DNA of 64,000 nucleotides from positions 180,840,789 to 180,904,788 of the forward strand of contig CM041293.1 of the NCBI GenBank assembly GCA_023052935.1, in the 5' to 3' direction. This document shows positions 41,817 through 52,468 of this stretch, piece by piece. The notes beneath the pieces were generated by a model that ran no database searches, was not told the origin of the DNA, and worked only from the letters and a program-made list of their open reading frames with translations. Source of the stretch: Piezodorus guildinii (taxonomy: Eukaryota > Arthropoda > Insecta > Hemiptera > Pentatomidae). Numbering within the stretch: the stretch's first letter is position 1; each line of letters begins with the position of its first letter. A program made the position numbers and the translations under genes.

Positions 41817-42099
41817 CAGGGAGCCCATGGCTGAGTGGTTAGCGCGCTTGCCACGCTGAAGTTGTGAGTTCGAATCCCAGTCCCAGGAGGACTTTTTTCA
41901 GACATACAAATAAACGGGGATTCACTCACAATCTCCCCCGGGTATGTGGGACCCGTCAGTTAATTGATAGCCACCCACAAAAATAGGCGTAGGGAGTGAT
42001 ACTCTACCCTATAAAATTTCATCGAGTATCACGGTATGGAATATAAACCATACCGCGCGGACAAGGGCCTCCAAGGCCTGTCGCGCCAACCGAAAAAAA
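41817..42099 (+). mobile_element. tRNA-derived SINE, family 2, complete with 10-bp TSD
   Basis: 283 bp flanked by AAAGTATCTT (41807-41816, 42100-42109). The head GGGAGCCCATGGCTGAGTGG, then TTAGCGCGC, then GTTGTGAGTTCGAATCCCAG gives well-kept pol III A and B boxes in a tRNA-like layout. The body carries TCTCCCCCGGGTATGTGG and AAATAGGCGTAGGGAG, then GTCGCGCCAACCG and an A tail. The head could trip a tRNA finder, but the body and TSD show it is a SINE. Confidence 0.93.
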
Positions 42100-42169
42100 A
42101 AAGTATCTTTAATAAACGTTTCTCTAGGAGCTTAGGATTTTTTTTTTTTTTTTTTTGCACTAATTTTAT

Positions 42170-42772
42170 TTATTCAACCGAAAATCTAAGCTTACAGTTG
42201 ACAACAAATTATTAATCTACAAGACAATACTGAAGCCTATCTGGACCTACGGACTTGAACTGTGGGGGACAGCTAAACGTTCTAACATTCAACGCATTCA
42301 ATCCAAAGTCCTCCTTACTATACCTTGCACCACGACCTTAATGTTCCATTTATTTCAGACCTAATTCCATCCAAATTTTCCAATTTCCACCAGAACCTCA
42401 TTCATCATCCTAATCCTCTAGCTCAATACCTATTCAGCTCCACTCATCCATACACCCCACCTAGAAGGTTAAAACGGCAGTGGCCCCGCGACCTTTTGTA
42501 AATATATCGGAGTTCTAGCACTGGCTAGATTATCCACTCAATGTGATGTATGTATGAGTGTTTGTATGTGTATAAAGGTATAAGTGTATTCTTGACTATT
42601 GTATTGATTCATTATTGTGTATATATTTTATTGTAATTTTATGCCGTGTAAATATTGTATGAATGTAGTATGTATGATATCTTTCAGCACTACTATTGAT
42701 GTCCAAATTGGAACAGATTGTAATTTTACTCAATAAAAATTGTTGTTGAAAATAAAAAAAAAAATTTGTAGA
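42170..42772 (+). pseudogene. Jockey subfamily B, 3' end copy
   Basis: Closely related to 5877-6459. It encodes the last ~110 residues of ORF2 (LTVDNKLLIYKTILKPIWTY, ELWGTAK) to the QWPRDLL stop at ~42500. A ~48-bp internal deletion near 42313 removes the VNAPYYV region. The 3' UTR continues past the point where the 5877 copy is cut and ends CAATAAAAATTGTTGTTGAA with an A tail. Confidence 0.85.
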
Positions 42773-42930
42773 CTTGAAAATAAAGAAACTTACTGTCTTA
42801 TAAGCACTGTTGAAAAAACAGCTAAATGTACTGAAGTTGAATGAATTTGATAACCAACTATAGGAAAAAAGAGCAAAATATTTTTTTAAAAGTTTTTTTT
42901 TCCCGAATACATGATTTTAAGTAGGTAAAA

Positions 42931-43249
42931 AGATTAAAAAATGTCAATAACAATATACTGTGAAAAAAACTTGTATTATTTAACTTTTAAAAACCGAATG
43001 AACTTATAGATCTAACCAATAGATAATTCGCTATGTTTGCGGTTTTAGAGTTAAACTCTTTAGTGATAATGTTGAAATCCTTCGTAACCATCAGTCAAAC
43101 ATGGAAACAAAGCTTAAATTCCAGACTGGGAAGCTTAATCTGATAACTAACAACAACTAATATAGTCGTATGGCTTAATAACAATACTGTTTCATAGATA
43201 ATATAACTGTAGATAGAGCCTGAAGTAGGAAGAGAAAGGTTAGTAAACT
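42931..43249. other. No recognised feature
   Basis: AT-rich with no repeat match. Confidence 0.4.
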
Positions 43250-43329
43250 AATTGGGTCTGGATAGAGTGGCCTTAAGTAGATTACTAACTGGCTAGGGCA
43301 ACAAGTGAGTCTCCTCCGTCTTTAATCTA

Positions 43330-43600
43330 CATTCCACTCGCCCAATAACAGGACCTGGCGGTTCCTTCTCTAATCCCATTGGCCATTCTCGACCCCACCC
43401 CTCTGCTCATAATGTGCTTGGCAATGTGTTCTCTAACCCCATTGGCTATTCTCGGCCCCACCCACCAGCCAATCAGGTCGCAAGATAGCACCCACTTCCG
43501 TTCACTTTATTGCCCTATTTTCCTCTAAGAACCAAAGCCTCTAGAGCAATAAAAGAGCGATTGAAACGGTTCTGAATTTTGGTGAGAAACAGAGGCAATA
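43330..43600 (+). promoter_or_regulatory. Promoter-like GC-richer segment with duplicated CCAAT/CACCC module
   Basis: A ~35-bp module (TTCTCTAAYCCCATTGGCYA through TCGRCCCCACCC) is present twice, at 43365-43400 and 43427-43463. Each copy holds an inverted CCAAT box and a CCCACCC box. Further CCAAT boxes lie at ~43342 and ~43469. A TATA-like AATAAAAGA is at ~43551. No downstream gene is visible: a mariner begins at 43627. It may be a host promoter, an unrecognised LTR or chance. Confidence 0.4.
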
Positions 43601-43626
43601 CTCGGTCAGTTAAAAATATATATACA

Positions 43627-44192
43627 TTGGGTTGTTTCACATTAAATGTCCGTTTTTATAGTTTCTGAAATACATAAAAAAAAAACATGTACCACTACAA
43701 CCCATGAAGGGTCTTGGGCTCAGTACATATAGAGATGCGTACTGTTTCTAGGCCAACGGCAGTGCAATGAGGTGATTAGGCCTTAATCACGCTCAGCCGC
43801 CAGGTTTTTCCCCAATTAATTTGGGTACCCACTTTATAGAGGCTGGGTCTGCCCCAGGAGGGTCTCCATACCCTAGGGTCGCCCCCCGACTGAATTAACA
43901 GAATAAATAATATTTCTGCCACAGCCGGGATTCGAACCCAGGACCCGGAGCACAGAAGACTAGTGCTCTATCCACTAGACCACGCCGCTCCCCACATATT
44001 TAAAGTAAACAGTTACAAATCCTCTACCTTTGTATTATAAACATTAGCATCCCAATCAATTACGCAATTTTTAGTATACCTCCAAATATGAACATGGAAA
44101 CACGCGATTTTCGAGTAATATTTTTGTACGAGTTTAAACTCGGCCATTCAGCAGCTGAGGCCACTAAAAATATTTGCAAGGCGTTTGGGGTC
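43627..44192 (+). pseudogene. Mariner (cecropia/Hsmar1-like) copy M3, 3'-truncated, split by a SINE
   Basis: Starts with the family TIR TTGGGTTGTTTCACATTAAA, is interrupted by a SINE (43679-43993), and resumes ACATATTTAAAGTAAACAG. It reaches the transposase start at ~44091 (MNMETRDFRVIFLYEFKLGHSAAEATKNICKAFG-like). It stops abruptly at ~44192, with no C-terminal part and no right TIR. Confidence 0.85.
43679..43993 (-). mobile_element. tRNA-derived SINE, family 3, minus strand
   Basis: Minus strand begins GGGGAGCGGCGTGGTCTAGT with GGATAGAGCAC (A box) and GGGTCCTGGGTTCGAATCCC (B box), a strongly tRNA-like head. The body contains GGGTATGGAGACCCTCC, TATAAAGTGGGTACCC, CTGGCGGCTGAGCG and TTCATGGGTTGTAGTGGTAC. 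It is inserted in mariner M3. The sides of the break are 38 bp apart in other mariner copies, so host bases were lost. A short fragment of the same SINE body may lie at ~56040-56095. Confidence 0.88.
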
Positions 44193-45269
44193 ATCAAAAG
44201 ACAACTTTTTAAAAGTATATAAAAACAAACAAAAGTTTAGTAAAGCAGAAGGTTCGCTTCCGATGTGACTAAAAAGTGAGCCTGAGATAGGAAGCTCTCT
44301 TGGGACCTTCTATCTCTATAGAAAATAAGGTGCGCGCACTACATTCCTTTATCTCCTAAATTCCTTTAATACTGCTAAGCTATTCTTTATTTGGAAATAA
44401 GATTAATATCACTAAAATCCCTAAATTTCACCTAATTAAATTCGAAATTCATAAATTATAATTAAATTATAATAAATAAATTGATAATAAATAATAGCAA
44501 TAAAAAAATCGCCACAATAAATGATCGCCACAAGAAAGAAATTATGTACTCTACTTTAGAGTACAAATTTTTGTTGGTTTGTTTTAATCTCTCCTTGAAA
44601 AAAAAAAAAAAAAAATCCTAATGCATTGTGTAGGCTATCTAAATTCGTATCAGACGAATGAGGTATCAATTTAAGGATTTTTAAATCGCCTAATGTCATA
44701 ACCGAATTTCTTTTTTTTTCTTCTTAGTTCATCGCCATGAATTAATGAGTTTTCTTTGAAAAAATAATAATTTTCTGCTCGGACGGACAACGTGGAAATG
44801 AAATCTAGACCTTGGTAATTGAAATCGATTTGGGAAGAAGGCTGGGCCGGAGTTAATTGCAGTATTAATGAGGAGAACCTAGTTAATTAAACATAAAGAC
44901 AAATCAAATTAGGAAAGAAAAAAAAAGAAAATAATAAAATTTGTATTTTCTGAAAATGACTAATCTCATTCTGGAGAAACTTGTCCTTAATTTTAGCCTT
45001 TTTTTTTTCTCTTCCCTCCCTTCATTATATGGGATACTTGAATAATTACTAAGGACCCCCTTTTTTTTTTTTTTTTTTGCTCTTCATTCCTTATTTATTT
45101 TTACCTGTGTAATTGAAATGGAGAAAATTAGTGAAGAGTATAAAATTCGTGATTAAACATTAAAGAAAAATACCGAACATCTGTGATATCTCCTTATAAA
45201 AAATTCTTAGATTTATTCAACTTCACACTTCAATACGATTTATTCAACTTTAATTAAAGGTCATAATCT
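44193..45269. other. Unassigned kilobase
   Basis: AT-rich with several A or T runs (44600, 45001, 45060). No ORF of note and no match to the local repeat families. Confidence 0.4.
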
Positions 45270-45430
45270 CAAAAATCCTTCAACGTATGCAGCTACGTTC
45301 CCCACTTTTAATATTTTCGCTAAGCCATTCTTTTCTGGAAATCAATAGCACATCATCAGCATATTTAAGTACATTTATTTTGACACCATTTATATTTATT
45401 CCATATTGTTCCCATTCCAAAAACAAAACA
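45270..45430 (-). pseudogene. RTE-like LINE, RT catalytic-motif fragment
   Basis: Minus strand reads GININGVKINVLKYADDVLLISRKEWL, the RT motif C region (YADD) of an RTE-like LINE. About 50 residues only. HINE copy G abuts it at 45431. Confidence 0.7.
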
Positions 45431-46145
45431 TCTGGTGCGGGCAACACACGACTTTCACTTACCTCCATTTTTAAAATCAATGAAAGAATTTTGGAATACA
45501 GCTATAGATAAAAATAGGTGAAATTATTAAAGAATTAATTAAATTGAATTTCTATAGAAACAAGTGTTTCATTAAAAAATCTATTATATTATTATCTAAA
45601 AAAATAATCAGTTAGTTTTATGTTCATTTCATCACTCTCTATTAACTTGTAAAAGCTTGTTTATAAGATAATATTTTTTCTAAAATCTTTAGCTTTCCAA
45701 CGGTATATCATACATGTATATTACTGCTCTTATGTTCAAAAACGAAAAGTGGCATTAAACAAATATTTTATCTGTTTTCTCCTATAGTTGGGTATCGCAT
45801 TTATTCAATTTATATATTGTTTTTTCATCAGCGTTAACAAGATAATATAGTTATTTTTATTGAATCTACATAATTAAAGTTACTTTATGGGAAGAAAATT
45901 TCGGCATTTAAGCCCTGTCAGGCTATATTAATCAGAATAATACCTACATAATGTTTAAGGTTATTAAATTTTACATTGATATATTGAGCTTAATAAAAAT
46001 CGTCGGAACCCTTTTCAGGAAAATCGAAAAAAGGTGCAAAATGCATAGTATATGATGAAAAAAGTTTTGTTACGTCTCGGGCGTATAGTTGTCTTACATA
46101 TGAAATTTCGGTTTCATAGGACTTACCGTTTCCGCCCGGGAGTTA

Positions 46146-46190
<45 letters not shown>

Positions 46191-46328
46191 ACACACCTTT
46201 TTGCCGGACTTGGTTATTTGGACTTAGGGGACCCTAAAACGTGTATTTCCGTTGAAAACTAGATGTCGAAAATGTTCACGATCGCAATACTTCCCCTTAC
46301 TATAAATAGTAAGTGAAAGTAATAAAAG
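45431..46328 (+). mobile_element. HINE-like element, copy G (complete)
   Basis: TCTGGTGCGGGCAACACACG at the 5' end. The 3' hairpin CCTTACTATAAATAGTAAG is at 46295-46313, followed by TGAAAGT. The internal (CA)n at 46147-46188 is expanded to about 20 units, far longer than in other copies. Confidence 0.88.
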
Positions 46329-46739
46329 CTACAAATAAATAATGAGTTTAGTTTGAAAAACAAAACAAAAAAAAAAAAGCTCATACATCGCTCATAATTC
46401 AATGTACACCTTCCACATGGATATATGTTGTAATGAGTTTGGTTAAGACATGAGAGAAAAGGCCTAACCTAATGTGGTGTTGACAGAGGAGAAGTGCGGT
46501 GAGGAATATGGGAGTGTTAGTGGACACTGCGACCACAGGCCCTACCAACTTAGCTTCCTATCTCCGCCCTTAAACCGATTTCCCGACCCACGATTGTTGC
46601 CAACTATATACAAGTACTCCTCTCGGCTTTAATGGAAATGTTCAAGTCGAATATCTCTCTACTCTCCATCCTCTAGCCATGGAATTCCCGCAAAACTGAG
46701 TTATAATGAGACCAAATTAAAAGTAATGAATTATTATTA
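46329..46739. other. No recognised feature
   Basis: Moderately complex, GC-richer around 46490-46690. No ORF or repeat match. Confidence 0.4.
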
Positions 46740-47924
46740 CTTTTTACTTTCACTAACTATATAAAGTAAGGGAAAGTATTGCGATCGTGAAATTTTTCAA
46801 ATTCCAGTTTTCAACGGAAATACATGTTACATGAGTCCAAATAACAAGTCCTGCACGGGATCACTTGTAGCTGGGTGGTTAGCGTAACAGCCTCCTATGC
46901 AAATGGTCACGGGTTCAAAACCGCAGGTGTTCCTAGGATTTTTTAATGGGAGTAAAAATCCTTAGTTACGCCGTCCTTCGGATGGGACGTTAAAAGGTGG
47001 TCCCGAGCCTGTGCGATGTCAGGTACTCGTTAAAGATCCCTATCCTAATAAAACCTGGATAGGCAAAATTTAGGACTCCCACTGTAGCATCGTCCGATTA
47101 GCCATAGTAGCATAAAGTGACGTTAAACGAATTAACAACAACTACAAGTCCTGCACAAAGGTCTGTGTGGGTGTGTGTATGGTAACTCCCGGGCTGAAAC
47201 AGTTAGTCCTTTGGAACTGAATTTCATATTTAAGACAACCATACGCTGAAGACGTGACAAAATCTTTTTCATCGAAATCAGCTTTCCAGATGAGCCCCTT
47301 TTACCATGAATTTGGCACCTTTTTTTCGATTTTCTCAAAAACGGTTCCCACGATTTTGTTTAAACTCGCTATATCGATGTAAAATTTAATGGGCTTTAAT
47401 ATCATGTAGGTTTCATTTGAATTAAATGGTCTGACAGGGCTTAAATGCCGATATTTTAATTCCTCTAAAGTACCTTTAATTTTGTTGATTCCATAAAAAT
47501 AACTATAATATCTTGTTACCACAATATATAAATGGTAAATATATAAATTGAATGAATTCGATACCCAACTAAAGGAGAAAACTGAACAAATATATTTTGT
47601 ATGCAATTTTTTTGTTTTTGAACATAAAAACAGTATTATACATGTATGATATACCGTTGGAAAGCTTGAGATTTTAGAAAAAAATATTATCTCATACACA
47701 AGCTTTTAAAAGTTAGTAGAGAGTGATGAAAAGCCGATAAAACTAACTGATTATTTTAGATCATAATATAATAGATGTTTTAATAAAACACATGTTTCTA
47801 TAGAAATTCCATTTTATTAATTGTTTAATGGTATCACTCATTTTTATTTTTTACTGTACTTGAAAATTCTATAATTGATTTTAAAAACAGAAGTAAGTGA
47901 AAGTCGTGTGTTGCCCGCACCAGA
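46740..47924 (-). mobile_element. HINE-like element, copy H (minus, complete, SINE-bearing)
   Basis: On the plus strand it opens with the 3' end inverted (CTTTTTACTTTCACTAACTA) and closes with GTAAGTGAAAGTCGTGTGTT and GCCCGCACCAGA at 47924, the inverted 5' end. Removing the SINE leaves ~885 bp, close to copy A. Confidence 0.88.
46857..47143 (+). mobile_element. tRNA-derived SINE, family 1, complete with 13-bp TSD
   Basis: 287 bp flanked by ACAAGTCCTGCAC (46844-46856, 47144-47156) inside HINE copy H. Better preserved than the 5041 copy: B-box region GGTCACGGGTTCAAAACC and body GTCCTTCGGATGGGACGTTA. It shows that SINE family 1 moved after copy H landed. Confidence 0.94.
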
Positions 47925-48735
47925 TTTTTTTTGGTGACGAAACGGCCTTTAAGACCGCGCGAATTTCCTTCTTCGTTTTCGCCTTTCTCTTCTCCCAGTA
48001 TCTTCTCATCATTTCTGCGTGTTTTTGCTTCCTGCTTCCGACCACGCAGCACCTTTCCGTTTTCTTTATTTCCCGTAAGAACCCTGATCTCTTTCAATTT
48101 CCTTGCATATTGCTCTCAGTCCAGGCAGTGCTTGTCCGTTATTTTTAATTTATCCTTCTCCTCTCTCATTTGCCTTATGTATCCTCCTACGCTCTTGTAT
48201 TCCCGGATTCGGTCAAATATACTCTTGTTCAGTCTCCCTTGGTCCATTTTTACCATGTGCCCAAAGAATCTTAGTATTCTGATTCTTATCTCGGTTTCCA
48301 GGTCTTTTATCCCCTTGTAGATTTCCTGGTTAGTTCTCAACGTATAGCCTTCCTGTGTTTTTTTTTTTTTGGGCCCATAGATTCTCCTCAGGATCCTTCT
48401 CTCTATTTTCATTAACTTTTCTAGGCTGGGGAGACATGATGTTTCCATCCCGTACAAAATTACTGGTTCTATCACGGTATTGTAGTGCCGGACTTTTGCG
48501 TTAGAGGATAGGTTCTTCTTATTGCAAATGTTGCCTGTTGCATAGTTTAACTTTTCTAACTTTGTAATTCTCTCTTTCATGCTTTCCTTCTCCAGACCGT
48601 TATTGCTTTTTTTTTCCCCCAGATACTTAAATTTATTTGTAACTGAAAAGCCCTGCTGATGGAATAACCACTGCATGCAAAATGTGATACCGCTATGTAG
48701 ATTCTTCTCAAGACTTTTTAAAGCCAATTTTCTCT
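47925..48735 (-). pseudogene. RTE-like LINE, RT C-terminal fragment
   Basis: An open frame at 48116-48727. It reads KFKYLGEKKSNNGLEKE, then the thumb-like KLEKLNYATGNICNKKN...VRHYNTVIEPVILYGMETSC, MKIERRILRRIYGP and ILRFFGHMVKM, the usual order of post-RT LINE C-termini. The 3' part from 48115 to 47930 is degraded. It differs from the 23638 element in sequence and is truncated upstream of the catalytic motif. It may be the same family as the fragments at 45270 and 61195. Confidence 0.75.
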
Positions 48736-50067
48736 GAATAGCTCATTTACTAACTGTATTTTGTACAGTTTTAAATTCCATTAAAAGATTTTTTTTTAAA
48801 TAAATAAAAATAAAACCCGATACATTTATGTAGTATTTTGTTATTATTTTTTCTTAATTCTTTTGTTTATCTAAATTACCTGCGTACTAATTTCGATATA
48901 CTTTTTAAATGTGTCTTCCTATCTTCTGTTTCTCGTAGAGCTCTGCTGATGACCTAAAATGTGGGTCTAAACGTTACCTTAGCAGTAAATATTTCAGGTG
49001 ATGTTAAAGAAATGTCATTTTCCCTTACTATTCCTGCGGAATTAAATGTAAACCTTTGGCACTGCACCATAGGTGACCCCTTAAAATGTTTAAAATTCAA
49101 ATTACAAAACGGTAAGTTCCATTATATATTTTTCAAGTCCGCTATCCTACACTAACATTTACCCAGGTCCTATTTGCGACCATCGGGATTCACCGACAGC
49201 CAATAAGAGCCACGAATATTGGTAGGAGAAGAGGGATTGGTGATTAGCTGGGAAGAGGGGAAGGGGAGATTTATACAGTTGTAAGGCGCGTTCTAATTGG
49301 CTGGCGGTCAGTGATGGCGCCTTGAGCGATTGCCAACCCGAAGCTGGCTAATTACCTTGCCTTTCCGAAAAACCGCAAGAGTGTACACAAAGGATCCAGG
49401 AAACAATACGCTCCTTAATGACTCCCTCCTTCTCAACTCCTGCGATTATTCCCAGGACTCTATCACGCAAGGTTATATATCAAGTTCCTCTTTTATTTTT
49501 AAATAAATCGTTAAAAATATAAAAAATAGTTCGATAGATATATGAACAAATGCTTACGTTGTTGTGAAATAGTGCTATGTTCGGCCTTCTACATTTCTAT
49601 AGCTGTAGTAGTTCCAAAAACTTGCATTTGTTATAGTTTTGATGCCTATAAATTACTTGTACCTGATTGGATACTTTTCAATTGTTTTTATTGTTTTGAT
49701 AAAGGTATTGTTTTTACCGGCGGGGCCGGGTGGACATAGTTGTAAGAATAGAGTTTTTCTTACATTCCTTACAATCCTCTGAGGCGTCTAAGAAGAGGAA
49801 GCCGCGAGACCTTCTAGTTTATTTTACCTACTTGAGTTTTGCCAATTGACAGTTTCTCCTATCGTCTTTTTCATGTTTTTTATCACACTGCTTATTTACT
49901 TGGTTTATTAACCAATACAGTTGTAAATATCAATAAATTAAATATGAATGTATATATAATGATCTTAAAATAAATATCGATTTAATATCATTCATATGTC
50001 CTATAACAAATTGCTAATATTAAATATCGTAGAGCAGATAATTTCCAATGTTTTACTATTTGTTGTG

Positions 50068-50070
<3 letters not shown>
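48736..50070. other. Unassigned 1.3 kb; CCAAT-rich patch and degenerate hairpin repeat
   Basis: 48945-48980 reads CTGATGACC-N8-GGGTCTAAACGTTA, resembling the GAAACGT hairpin repeats elsewhere. 49195-49330 has four CCAAT/ATTGG boxes and a TATA-like TTTATACAG. 49915-49945 (CAGTTGTAAATATCAATAAA) resembles a LINE tail also seen at ~1060. No convincing ORF. Confidence 0.4.

Positions 50071-50132
<62 letters not shown>
50071..50132 (+). repeat. (TA)n microsatellite
   Basis: About 31 TA units. Confidence 0.97.
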
Positions 50133-50136
<4 letters not shown>

Positions 50137-50789
50137 ACTTCAATTATTTTATGTATTTTCATTATTTTATGTATCTTCAAATATTTAATGTATCCTCAAT
50201 TATTTTTTGTATAGTTTTTATGCGTAGGTTTTTTGTATAATAAAATAAACTTTATTCACATATTTACATTTTGTCAATATGTATATTATGTGAATAAATT
50301 TTATTTATTTTTTAATATATTTAACTTAATTTAAAAAAGTCGATCTTTTAAAATCTAGTTATTTCTTCGCTAACATTATAAAGATATTTTCTTAAGATTA
50401 ATTAAACAAGATTAACGTTCAAATACATTACCCCCTAAACTGAGTTATATGATTTTAAATACAATTACTATTTGGAACATGTTTTAAAATAACACAAAGG
50501 TCTCTCTTCCAAGAAAACAAAAAAAAAGACTTATGATTTGATTAGAAAGTATATTTTTTTGTATGCTGTTTATGTATTCTTAATTGAATTCCTTAGTATT
50601 AAAATTAATTTAATTTTTAAAATCACATTTCTTTGCTAATATAATCAAGATATTTTTCTCAATTTCGTATTAGTACGAATTAAATATTAACAATAACTTT
50701 ATCATGGATTTATATGATTTAAATGCATTCCTATAAGTGCAAATGCAACTCCAAACTTTTTAATGATCACTCAGTTTTATTCCACCGTT
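50133..50789. other. No recognised feature
   Basis: AT-rich flank of the intact Jockey; it contains the left TSD copy at 50790-50799. Confidence 0.4.
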
Positions 50790-50799
50790 AATACTAGCT

Positions 50800-51163
50800 C
50801 CAATTTTGAAACAGCCGCGGTGATTCGAGGAGCCCAGAAGCGGATCTCGACCGAGAGCCTAGTCATCGGGAAGTCTTTCAACGTCTTTCAAGTCGGCTCT
50901 TGGATTTCTTGCTTTTTCAGTTGGATATCACTTCAGAACAGTCTTGAAAACAACACCAGGCTTCAGGATAACAACAACAGTAAATATTGGAGCAAACAAC
51001 GGTAAGTTCGGCTACAATTTGCACCGTAAAGTGAATGCTGAGTCACCTCTTCATATCAGCTGATTGCCAATAGCTAGGCAAGGCTGGTCTTGCTTAACTT
51101 TTCTTAAGTTATTATTTTTTCCCCCAACATCTGGTTATTATTTAATTATTTTCCTTACATGAA
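50800..51163 (+). promoter_or_regulatory. Jockey 5' UTR with presumed internal promoter
   Basis: It starts CCAATTTTGAAACAGCC at the TSD. A stretch at ~50885-51010 is shared with the minus-strand copy, including AACAGTAAATATTGGAGC and a CGGTAAG. Promoter function is inferred from the clade; no TATA box is evident. Confidence 0.55.
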
Positions 51164-52468
51164 ATGCGATATTATCATCAAGTAATGTCCTCCAAAGCTT
51201 CAACTAAAAGATCTAGATCTAGTGGTTCAATCCCGTCTCCTACGAAACAAAGACCTCGCCGTGATACTAATAAAAGATTACAAGCAACCCCTTCGGGTAC
51301 TAATTCAGAATCTGAACCACAACCTGGCACATCGTCACAAGGGATGACTGACGAATCGCCGTTTTTCACCCCAAATCCTTTTCAGATTTTACATAACGAA
51401 AAAGAAAACATGGAATCTGCTCCTATACCTAGTGAACCACGACCCCCTCCAATATTTGTCAAAAATATTAAAAATTTCCAGTTATTGTGTACACAATTGA
51501 ACAAAATTACCGATTCTACCAGCTACTACTGTATGAGTAGAATTAATGACACCAAAATATCTCCTACTACTGCCGAGACATATAGAAAAATAGTGAAATA
51601 TCTAACTGATACCAAAGCGGATTTCCATACCTACCAGCTACGCCAAGAGAGAGCTTTAAGGGTTGTAATCAGAAACTTACACCCCTCGACACCAGTTGAA
51701 GCTATTAAAGAAGAATTAACGGAGATAGGCTATAAAGTGCGGCAAGTCACTAATGTCCTAAAGGACAAAATTCCACTACCTCTCTTTTTCGTGGACTTGG
51801 AGCCATCGGAAGGAGTTGAACAAATCTATGACCTCAATAGATTGTACTATACCAGCGTAAGAGTTGAGAAACCTTACATAAAGAAGGAGATAGTTCAGTG
51901 CCATAACTGTCAAGCATATGGTCATACTAAAAGTTATTGTCATCACATACCTCGATGCGTGAAATGCGGTGAACAGCACAAGTCTGTGGAGTGTACAAAA
52001 CCAAAATCAACACCAGCTGTATGTGCTCATTGCCTGAAGGACCACCCGGCCAACTATAAAGGATGCCAAATCTATAAGGAACTGAGGACCAGGTTTCAAA
52101 AACCTCAAGTACCGGATGAAACAGCAAGACAAGTAAGAAACAGAAGAGAACCCTCAAAACTTATTGATGCCAATGTATCATTTGCCCACCTACTTGGAGG
52201 TGGGAATCAAAGTACTGAAGCCGTGGCCCTGCCGGAACTACAGAATGTACCTCAATCCATTCCACATATACCTCTTCCTCAAAATGTAACCAATCCTAAA
52301 AATCCTAATCAACCACAAATCTCTCATATCCCTCCTCCTTCAAATGCCACAGACCTTACCAGTTTGATGACGTCCTTTATCTCCGAAATTAAATCCCTTG
52401 TTATGCCCCTAATATCACTCCTTACGAATCTCGTATCAAATCTCATTCCTGCCTTAAAAAAACCATAA
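51164..52468 (+). CDS. ORF1: Jockey ORF1, Gag-like RNA-binding protein
   Basis: 434 residues, uninterrupted. Residues 1-45 are basic and Ser/Arg-rich (KRSRSSGS). Residues ~95-235 (FVKNIKNFQLLC through FVDLEP and YYTSVRVEKP) match the pattern of the region preceding zinc knuckles in Jockey-clade Gags (PRE_C2HC type). Three CCHC-like knuckles follow: C246-x2-C-x4-H-x4-C, C265-x2-C-x3-H-x4-C and C287-x2-C-x3-H-x6-C. The C-terminus is hydrophobic (SLVMPLISLLTNLV). The first Met (MRYYHQ) is conserved in the minus copy as MRYFHQ; a second Met (MSSK, residue 8) is an alternative start. It should coat element RNA in an RNP. Confidence 0.95.
   Translation: MRYYHQVMSSKASTKRSRSSGSIPSPTKQRPRRDTNKRLQATPSGTNSESEPQPGTSSQGMTDESPFFTPNPFQILHNEKENMESAPIPSEPRPPPIFVKNIKNFQLLCTQLNKITDSTSYYCMSRINDTKISPTTAETYRKIVKYLTDTKADFHTYQLRQERALRVVIRNLHPSTPVEAIKEELTEIGYKVRQVTNVLKDKIPLPLFFVDLEPSEGVEQIYDLNRLYYTSVRVEKPYIKKEIVQCHNCQAYGHTKSYCHHIPRCVKCGEQHKSVECTKPKSTPAVCAHCLKDHPANYKGCQIYKELRTRFQKPQVPDETARQVRNRREPSKLIDANVSFAHLLGGGNQSTEAVALPELQNVPQSIPHIPLPQNVTNPKNPNQPQISHIPPPSNATDLTSLMTSFISEIKSLVMPLISLLTNLVSNLIPALKKP

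Larger units (their letters stand above)
41600..42930 (-). mobile_element. HINE-like element, minus-strand fragment carrying a SINE and a Jockey piece
   Basis: 41635-41816 is inverted HINE interior (TCATGTAGGTTTTTGGTCTG, TCTCTAAAGTATC). 42790-42930 is further inverted interior (GATAACCAACTATAGGAAAA). SINE family 2 and Jockey subfamily B lie between. The ends are missing. Continuity across both insertions is likely but not proven. Confidence 0.55.

Noticed and set aside
41817..41890. Functional tRNA gene
   Set aside because: The tRNA-like stretch is the head of a SINE with body, A tail and 10-bp TSD.
43920..43993. Functional tRNA gene on the minus strand
   Set aside because: Same reason: it is continuous with a SINE body inside a mariner.
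49996..50214. Open frame of alternating Ile-Tyr
   Set aside because: Translation of a (TA)n tract.
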